Source: Candidatus Hydrogenedentota bacterium (GTDB lineage Bacteria > Hydrogenedentota > Hydrogenedentia > Hydrogenedentales > CAITNO01). Taken from it: a stretch of DNA of 20,925 bases. The position numbers and the translations under genes are program-made. The notes below the pieces were generated by a model. It was not told the origin of the DNA and made no database searches. It saw nothing but the letters and a program-made list of their open reading frames with translations. Below are positions 14,862 to 20,925 of the stretch, piece after piece (the first letter of the stretch is position 1; each line of letters begins with the position of its first letter). The stretch covers positions 1-20,925 of the forward strand of contig CAIJOU010000560.1 of NCBI GenBank assembly GCA_903822375.1. Direction: 5' to 3'.

Positions 14862-17135
14862 TTAGTCGGTCACGAAGCGCAACCCGCGGCAGTTGGTCTC
14901 GTTGAATGCCTTGGCGACGAATTCGGCCACCGTGCGCTCTGAGGCGCCCGTGCCGGGCAGCGGCAACACGCTGACCGCGCCGCCGTCAAGCCACACGTGC
15001 ACCAGACCCTCGGCGCGCACGCGCTCGAAGGCGTTCCACAGAACGCCGGGCAGCGCGGCACCGGGCGTGTATTCGGCCGCCTGCGTGGCGGCATCGGCAT
15101 GGGCCATTGCCGCGGCGCGCGGACACGCTGCGTGGTCCAGCGCCGCAAAGCGGCGGGCGGTGGCGGGCGCGGTGTTCGCCGTAAGGGAAAGACGGATGCG
15201 GCGCTGCCGGGACGTTTCTCGGCAGGCATAGTGCAGCCGCTCCACAATGCGCTGCGCGGTTTCCACCCGCGCGTTGTCGTCCTCCGTCAACAGGCCTGCA
15301 CACTCCCACAATCCGTCGACGGCAATTTCAAAGAGGGCGTCCTCGGCGGCCACATAGGCAAGCCCGTCGTGTTCCGCCGCAAGCAACCGCAGCGGGCCGG
15401 CATTGCCGCGCAGCAGCAGTTCCTCTATGAAGTCCCGCTTCTCCAGGTGCGCCGTGGCGGCAAGATTAATCAACCGGTCGAGTTCGGCAAAGAGGGCCTG
15501 CTCGTCGGCGATGCGGGCGGCGGCGCGGGGCAGGTTGAGCGAGACGCGCTGCGCCACGACACGCCGGGCCCGCCACGACGGTCCCGTGTCCGGCACCTCG
15601 GGGCTGCGGTCCAGCACAAAATCAAAGCGACCCCGCACACAGGCCAGCCGCGCGGCATGGCGAAGAAAGTCGCCCGAACCGGAGGCCCCGAAGAAACGGG
15701 TGTCGATGGGTATGGAGACGGCGGGTTCGGGAAACAGGAGCCCCTCGCCTTCGCCGTCGCACAGGGTTTCCACCAGTGCCCAGGCAATGCGCTGGGCGTC
15801 ATGGGCAAACGCGCCCCAGTTCCGCGCCGCCGCCTCGCCGCCGGGCCCCATGGCATCAACGCCGCGCAACGCCTGCGGCACGGTCCAGCAGATCTCGATT
15901 TCGGTTTCCGGCGCGGGATTGCTGCGCGTCGCCGCGCGGTAGGCCGCCTCATAGGCGGTCATCTGGGCGAGTTGCGCCACCTCGTCATCGGGCCGGCCGT
16001 CAACAAAGGGTGCGGCAAACACGTTGAACGCGCGCCAGCCCACCCGTGCGGAAAAATAGGCGTCAAGCTGCGCATCGAAACGGGTCCACTGCGCGAGCAG
16101 CGTGTCGGGATAGGCGGGCGGTCCGGCGAAGACGCTGCCATCCGGACGCTGCACGCCGTAGTGCATGAGATATTCGAGTGAATGGTCCGCACTGTGCAGG
16201 CGGTCGACGCATTCCGCATCGTGCAGGTGGATCGCACCCGACAAGTGCGCGTCGGCGACGGCCGGTGAAAACACCTCCGCCAGCGCGTATTCCTTTTTCA
16301 GCGCCCGCGCCAATGCGCGGTCGGTGGCGTCGGGGTCTCCGCCAACGGTTTCGGACGCAAACCCGCGCACAATGCGCGCCGTGTCATAGAGCGGCACACC
16401 CAGGCGCCGATGCCGGTCTCGCTCCCCGATCAGGCCGTGCTCAATCAGCCTGGCACCGACCATCTCGCGCACAAGAGACGACGTGAGCGTTTGTATCCCC
16501 GCGCTGGTGATTTGGCTCTCGACCTCCGCGGCGACGAGTTCGGCCATGTCGCGGTTCATGCCCGTTTCCAGGGCCAGCGCGTCGACGATGCGGCCGCGGT
16601 CCCATGAAGCGATGCGGTCACCGCTGGTGCGCACCTGCAGGAGCGCCCGGTCCAGCGGTCCCGGACCGCCCTCGCGCCGCGCCTCCTCGAGTTCGCCCAT
16701 CATGGCGCCCAGGTCGCCGTCGCGCAGACGGCGGATGCGCGCGCGCCGATCGCGGTAGCGCACGTAGGCCAGCGCCGCGGGGATGTGCCCCATCGTCAGC
16801 AGCACCCGTTCCACCGAGTCATGGATTTGGTCGACCGTCGGCGGATTGCCGCCGTGGATCTTGGTCAGAAAGATGGTGACGGCCGAGGCGAGCCCCTCGG
16901 CTTGGCCGCGGTCGTCCACACCCGCCGCGCGCGACGCCTTGAAGATGGTGTCGGCAATCTTGCGGCGGTCAAAGCGCTCCGTACGGCCGTCGCGCTTGAC
17001 GACGTGCTGAAACGGCGCGCCCAGCTCTGCCGCAGGCAGCGGCAGGGCCATTTGCGCGTCAAAGACGCCCTCGCCCGAGTGTGCCTCGGGCAGCAGCGGC
17101 TGTTCGTCGTTGTCCGGCGCGACCATTTCGTTCAT
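14862..17135 (-). CDS. ATP-cone/NrdD-like protein lacking the glycyl-radical end
   Basis: A 757-residue relative of class III (anaerobic) ribonucleotide reductase. An ATP-cone is clear at about 44-135 (V-V-K-R-D-G-R-T-E-R-F-D-R-R-K-I, then H-G-G-N-P-P-T-V-D-Q-I-H-D). A second, weaker cone-like segment spans about 165-240. The NRDD-like region begins near 280 (E-Y-A-L-A-E-V-F-S-P, then A-H-L-S-G-A-I-H-L-H-D). The C-terminus L-D-G-G-A-V-S-V...N-E-T-N-C-R-G-L-R-F-V-T-D lines up with the NrdD segment just before the Zn-binding cysteines, and then stops. Neither C-x-x-C pairs nor an R-V-x-G-Y-L-type glycyl-radical loop exists, and none lies in the 157 bases downstream. Catalytic reduction is therefore doubtful. 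The ATG at 17135 follows GGGAAGG; TTG 17168 and ATG 17126 are alternatives. No nrdG activase is nearby. Confidence 0.75.
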   Translation of the reverse strand: MNEMVAPDNDEQPLLPEAHSGEGVFDAQMALPLPAAELGAPFQHVVKRDGRTERFDRRKIADTIFKASRAAGVDDRGQAEGLASAVTIFLTKIHGGNPPTVDQIHDSVERVLLTMGHIPAALAYVRYRDRRARIRRLRDGDLGAMMGELEEARREGGPGPLDRALLQVRTSGDRIASWDRGRIVDALALETGMNRDMAELVAAEVESQITSAGIQTLTSSLVREMVGARLIEHGLIGERDRHRRLGVPLYDTARIVRGFASETVGGDPDATDRALARALKKEYALAEVFSPAVADAHLSGAIHLHDAECVDRLHSADHSLEYLMHYGVQRPDGSVFAGPPAYPDTLLAQWTRFDAQLDAYFSARVGWRAFNVFAAPFVDGRPDDEVAQLAQMTAYEAAYRAATRSNPAPETEIEICWTVPQALRGVDAMGPGGEAAARNWGAFAHDAQRIAWALVETLCDGEGEGLLFPEPAVSIPIDTRFFGASGSGDFLRHAARLACVRGRFDFVLDRSPEVPDTGPSWRARRVVAQRVSLNLPRAAARIADEQALFAELDRLINLAATAHLEKRDFIEELLLRGNAGPLRLLAAEHDGLAYVAAEDALFEIAVDGLWECAGLLTEDDNARVETAQRIVERLHYACRETSRQRRIRLSLTANTAPATARRFAALDHAACPRAAAMAHADAATQAAEYTPGAALPGVLWNAFERVRAEGLVHVWLDGGAVSVLPLPGTGASERTVAEFVAKAFNETNCRGLRFVTD

Positions 17136-17228
17136 GCCTTCCCTGGTCCCACCCCGGGACCGGCCCAACAGTGTAGCAAATGCCCGGGCGGCAAGCGAGG
17201 TTGAGTTGCACCTTGGAATTAGCCAAAC

Positions 17229-17894
17229 CTAGCTATTACGCTTCGGGTTGGGGGAGGATTCGGGAATCAGGCAGTCCGCGTCGACTGGGTTCATTCTCGG
17301 TTTTGAGACTGAAAGGGCGCACCGAACCGTCCAGAGGCCGAGAATCAGGTAATACGAGGTGCCCATTGCAAGAATGTACGTGAGGTTGTCCTTGCACGGC
17401 TGTTGCGCTATTACCTCGTCGGTAACGCCAAATTGGAGACTACCTAGCAAGAAGGACGCAGCCATGCCAATACAGAAGATAATGGCGGACTGCCGCCAAT
17501 GGTCTATCAGTCTCCGCATTGCGATCAGATTTCCATAATTCGCGTTAGCAAGACGGACCCTGTCGTATGTGAGTAGAATGAAGGTACTCAAGGGCCAATA
17601 TTTGTGAAGAGTCTCGAGTATGCCAAAGATCTGCAAGCCGAAAAAAACTGCAAAAGGTATCAGGCATCCCAGCCTAAACTGTTTCGCCTCAGGGTCCCAT
17701 ATATTCAGGCAGAACGGAAAAGCCAGTATCGCCAAGAATTCGATAATTATTACGATACGAAGATGATCAATGGTATTGACGCCAAAGGTATAGGGCCAAA
17801 TCCAGGTAATGAGAAACATGGCGGACAGCCAGAAACTGGGGCCGGACAGCCATGCGGCGCGGGCGATCTTGATTAAGTTGGTCACAGTAAGCAT
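17229..17894 (-). CDS. Hypothetical integral membrane protein
   Basis: I do not recognise the family. The 221 residues contain about five or six hydrophobic helices (near residues 18-38, 45-65, 75-95, 97-110, 135-155 and 172-192), with an Arg/Lys-rich loop around 120-132 and a polar C-terminal tail. There is no signal peptide in the usual sense and no catalytic motif. The ATG at 17894 is preceded only by a weak AGAGAG. The DNA is visibly less GC-rich than the genes on both sides, and its codons are less GC-biased, which could mean recent acquisition. It is separated from the NrdD-like gene by 93 bases and from the oxidoreductase by a repeat cluster. Confidence 0.6.
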   Translation of the reverse strand: MLTVTNLIKIARAAWLSGPSFWLSAMFLITWIWPYTFGVNTIDHLRIVIIIEFLAILAFPFCLNIWDPEAKQFRLGCLIPFAVFFGLQIFGILETLHKYWPLSTFILLTYDRVRLANANYGNLIAMRRLIDHWRQSAIIFCIGMAASFLLGSLQFGVTDEVIAQQPCKDNLTYILAMGTSYYLILGLWTVRCALSVSKPRMNPVDADCLIPESSPNPKRNS

Positions 17895-17997
17895 GGGGCC
17901 ACATCTCTCTTATTGTTTCGGCGGCATTCTAGCACTTGGCTCGGGGGCTTTCATATACAAGAAAAGCCTAAGATCCGCGCACAAAGCGGGGCAGCAA

Positions 17998-18075
17998 GGG
18001 GACTGGCATCCTGTTCCCGCCGATCGCCTGATTTCTTCAGCGCCCGCCCGCGCCGGGAACAGGTGCCTGTACCCG
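17998..18075. repeat. Inverted repeat GGGGACTGGCATCCTGTTCCCG / CGGGAACAGGTGCC
   Basis: The string GGGGACTGGCATCCTGTTCC (17999-18018) is answered in inverted orientation by GGGAACAGGTGCCTGTACCC (18056-18075), with a GC-rich spacer. Its GGTGCCTG core resembles the hairpin at 8511-8530. Confidence 0.5.
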
Positions 18076-18097
18076 AACAATTCGGCGGTTGCGGGCA

Positions 18098-18173
18098 CGG
18101 GTACAGCCACCATTTCGAATCGTGGTTTTTGTTGGCACCATCAGGACGTTGCATCGAAATGGTGGCAGTCCCC
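18098..18173. repeat. Inverted repeat CCACCATTTCGA / TCGAAATGGTGG
   Basis: CGGGTACAGCCACCATTTCG (from 18098) pairs with TCGAAATGGTGGCAGTCCCC (to 18173) with few mismatches across about 22 bases. The outer ends (GGTAC/AGTCCCC) resemble those of the neighbouring repeat, so the two may be halves of one composite element. Confidence 0.55.
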
Positions 18174-18202
18174 AGCGGATTTTTGCCTTGCCCAAGAAAG
18201 AT

Positions 18203-18234
18203 CGGGGACGCCGCGCACTGGGCGGGCGTCCCCG
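18203..18234 (-). terminator. Intrinsic terminator after the oxidoreductase gene
   Basis: CGGGGACGCC and GGCGTCCCCG form a ten-base-pair stem with a 12-base loop, 26 bases after the minus-strand stop at 18260. On that strand it is followed by ATCTTTCTT, a moderate T-rich run. Confidence 0.6.
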
Positions 18235-18259
18235 GAGGAATTGTCTTTGGCGTGTTTTC

Positions 18260-19570
<1,311 letters not shown>

Positions 19571-19956
19571 CTGATCTTCCTTTCAGTTGCCCGGCCGTCC
19601 AGGCCGGTCTGCACAGTGTATAACGTTGCCCTTCAAGGTGCAATACTTTCGACAAGGCGCATGAACCGCCGGTTTCAGGGGATTTCCGCCGTTGCGCAGG
19701 GACGAGACTATAACTTCCATGCACGGTGCCTACCCGCATTCTTGGACACACCCGCAACGGGCAACTTCACCTTCCCATCCAGACTCGGTCTTCACACCTA
19801 TTGAAGCAGTGTAGTTTTCTTGAAACCGCACAATACCAGATGATCAATACGACACACAGACCCGTCGTACTTTGGTTATGGCCCTCCACCCTGTTCACCA
19901 TAACAAACCCGAAAGTACCTGTCTTGTTCACTGCTGCATCAACATCGATTGGCTGT
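19571..19956. other. Intergenic region upstream of the oxidoreductase
   Basis: 386 bases between two minus-strand genes. It carries the oxidoreductase ribosome binding site, a small CCGGCC-GTCCA-GGCCGG hairpin (19591-19607) in the presumed leader, and a candidate promoter (19617-19643). From about 19660 to 19956 I see no gene, repeat or terminator. Confidence 0.5.
19617..19643 (-). promoter_or_regulatory. Candidate promoter for the oxidoreductase
   Basis: On the minus strand TTGCAC (19638-19643) and TATACA (19617-19622) are good single boxes, but the spacing is only 15 bases, shorter than ideal. Confidence 0.3.
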
Positions 19957-20424
19957 TTACGGAAGTTCTATGCTCGTGACCGTGACGCGCACCTCGCCGG
20001 TCCATTCCATGGGGACTACACCGTTACTTGGCGGAAGCAATTCATTGAAACCGGCGGACTCGCCCGGCCCCAACTGGGGTTGCCAGACCGCTCTTTCCGG
20101 ATAGGCAATGATAGGTCTCTCTTCCAACACCTTTCCTTGGGTGTCAAGCAGCGCTATCAGCACTTCGTTTACAATGACCGGTTTCTTGCCCATATTCATC
20201 ACCCGCCCGGTCACAATATTAACCGCCCGCACATCTCCTTCTGCGGGTACCCATCCGGCCCACACATCTTGAACACTTACATATCTTTGGAGATACGCGT
20301 TGCGTGTCGTGTCGTAATTGACGCCCAATACCACCGTCGTTATGACTGTCGGGACTTCTGTTGCGGCCACATCTGTGCTGCCTGTCAACAACACCGCCAG
20401 TACTATTGTCAGTAATTTCGTCAT
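19957..20424 (-). CDS. Small secreted FxLYD-like protein
   Basis: A 155-residue secreted protein of unknown function. ATG 20424 is chosen because GGAG lies eight bases upstream and the next residues form a signal peptide (M-T-K-L-L-T-I-V-L-A-V-L-L-T-G, cut near D-V-A-A-T). A longer in-frame form from 20547 adds 41 residues without sense. The mature part contains a single beta-sandwich-like unit: V-T-G-R-V-M-N-M-G-K-K-P-V-I-V-N-E-V-L-I-A-L-L-D-T-Q-G-K-V-L, ending G-E-V-R-V-T-V-T-S-I-E-L-P. That pattern resembles FxLYD domains, in which a modified strand and a dGkvl turn recur. It follows a dnaN terminator, so it must have its own promoter, which I could not place. Confidence 0.65.
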   Translation of the reverse strand: MTKLLTIVLAVLLTGSTDVAATEVPTVITTVVLGVNYDTTRNAYLQRYVSVQDVWAGWVPAEGDVRAVNIVTGRVMNMGKKPVIVNEVLIALLDTQGKVLEERPIIAYPERAVWQPQLGPGESAGFNELLPPSNGVVPMEWTGEVRVTVTSIELP

Positions 20425-20639
20425 GTCGTTAACTCCAATGGCGTCTGCTATGGGAAACATATTGCGGGGCGGAGGGATTCCGCCTGCGCCAATGCGGGAC
20501 GTGACGCGACGGGCCTTGCCGATGCGTTGTGGAGAGGGGATTGACAACCGAGCACGGCTATCCTACGCGGGAGAAAAACATCGGCTTCAAGACGGAACGC
20601 AAGAAAAGAATTCTCGAGAAGAGAAGATAGCGGCGGTAT
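20425..20639. other. Intergenic region between dnaN and the FxLYD-like gene
   Basis: Apart from the ribosome binding site for the downstream gene (GGAG near 20433-20436) I see no clear promoter, repeat or gene. It should contain a promoter because the dnaN transcript appears to end just before it. Confidence 0.4.
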
Positions 20640-20677
20640 GAAAAATGGCCCGTACTCCTTTGCAGGGAGAACGGGCC
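20636..20677 (-). terminator. Strong intrinsic terminator of dnaN
   Basis: On the minus strand GGCCCGT-T-CTCC, a seven-base loop, and GGAG-T-ACGGGCC form an interrupted 11-base-pair stem (20647-20677), directly followed by an ATTTTTC run (20640-20646). It lies 28 bases after the dnaN stop. Confidence 0.8.
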
Positions 20678-20704
20678 GTGAAATATATCTCTTTTCAGCG
20701 CGAC

Positions 20705-20925
20705 TCAGATGCGGATGGGCATTACGACGTTGACGTAATTGTCCTGAGGTGCATCGGTGTAGGGCTTGATAATGCCCGGGCTGGATGTATCTTTCAAAAG
20801 CAGACACACTTTTTCACCGTCAATGAAACGCAGCACATCAAGGATGAACGCCGGATTGAATGCTATTTCCACGGCCTCACCGTCATAACTGGTCTCGATC
20901 TCATCCTCAAACTCACCGACTTCCG
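20705..20925 (-). CDS. dnaN: DNA polymerase III beta clamp, C-terminal fragment
   Basis: The sliding clamp tethers the replicative polymerase to DNA and is a hub for repair proteins. Only the last 73 residues are inside the window; the gene continues past the right edge on the minus strand. The fragment shows E-I-A-F-N-P-A-F-I-L-D-V-L-R-F-I (third clamp domain) and ends in Y-V-N-V-V-M-P-I-R-I, the characteristic clamp C-terminus that forms part of the protein-binding pocket. The stop is at 20705-20707 and a strong terminator follows at once, so recF is not co-transcribed here. dnaN usually lies beside dnaA and oriC, which would be beyond the right edge. Confidence 0.93.
   Translation of the reverse strand, partial: EVGEFEDEIETSYDGEAVEIAFNPAFILDVLRFIDGEKVCLLLKDTSSPGIIKPYTDAPQDNYVNVVMPIRI

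Larger units (their letters stand above)
17895..18259. other. Intergenic repeat cluster
   Basis: These 365 bases hold no credible gene. They contain two inverted-repeat pairs (17998-18075 and 18098-18173) and a terminator-like hairpin (18203-18234). The stretch 17895-17995 shows nothing beyond the start region of the membrane-protein gene. Confidence 0.6.

Overview
This is a GC-rich bacterial chromosomal window with ordinary housekeeping genes separated by gaps full of short dispersed repeats. I see no rRNA, tRNA, CRISPR array, transposase or phage gene. Several traits suggest an uncultivated-type, didermic bacterium of the PVC/FCB or Candidatus Hydrogenedentes kind: a Tat-exported Gfo/Idh/MocA oxidoreductase, a very long PASTA/InlB-repeat lipoprotein, a short exported protein with a Cys-rich/TM/Arg tail, the DXP-pathway enzyme IspH, and citramalate synthase. 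The taxon is inference; no marker in the window settles it.

Layout. 1-1918 (+): a small unknown ORF, then an FGGY sugar kinase. 2078-2998 (-): ispH, convergent with the kinase. 2999-3287: repeats and hairpins. 3288-3920 (-): exported protein with a putative C-terminal sorting tail, with its own promoter inside the end of cimA. 4005-6928 (-): apgM-type phosphoglycerate mutase/proposed homoserine kinase followed by cimA, probably an amino-acid biosynthesis operon. 7161-7787 (+): rsmG, divergent from apgM, with a perfect parS-like palindrome inside its 3' end and an identical one 112 bp further on. 7885-9256: 1.37 kb with no convincing gene, packed with several repeat families and ending in an AT-rich leader. 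9257-14704 (+): an 1815-residue lipoprotein with ten PASTA-type repeats, a jelly-roll-like domain, eight InlB-type repeats and an unknown C-terminal domain. 14862-17135 (-): an ATP-cone/NrdD-like protein that ends before the Zn/glycyl-radical region. 17229-17894 (-): an orphan membrane protein. 17895-18259: inverted repeats and a terminator. 18260-19570 (-): Tat-exported oxidoreductase. 19957-20424 (-): small secreted FxLYD-like protein. 20705-end (-): the C-terminus of the DNA polymerase sliding clamp (dnaN), followed by a strong terminator.

What fits together. rsmG, two parS-like sites and dnaN within 13 kb suggest that this segment lies near the replication origin, although parA and parB are not next to parS and no oriC is visible here. 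ApgM and CimA plausibly work together in aspartate-family and branched-chain amino-acid synthesis. The lipoprotein, the tail-bearing protein, the FxLYD protein and the Tat oxidoreductase form a separate cell-envelope/export theme. The most notable items are the parS pair without adjacent parAB, the truncated NrdD-like protein, the cysteine-paired repeat lipoprotein, and the families of dispersed non-coding repeats.
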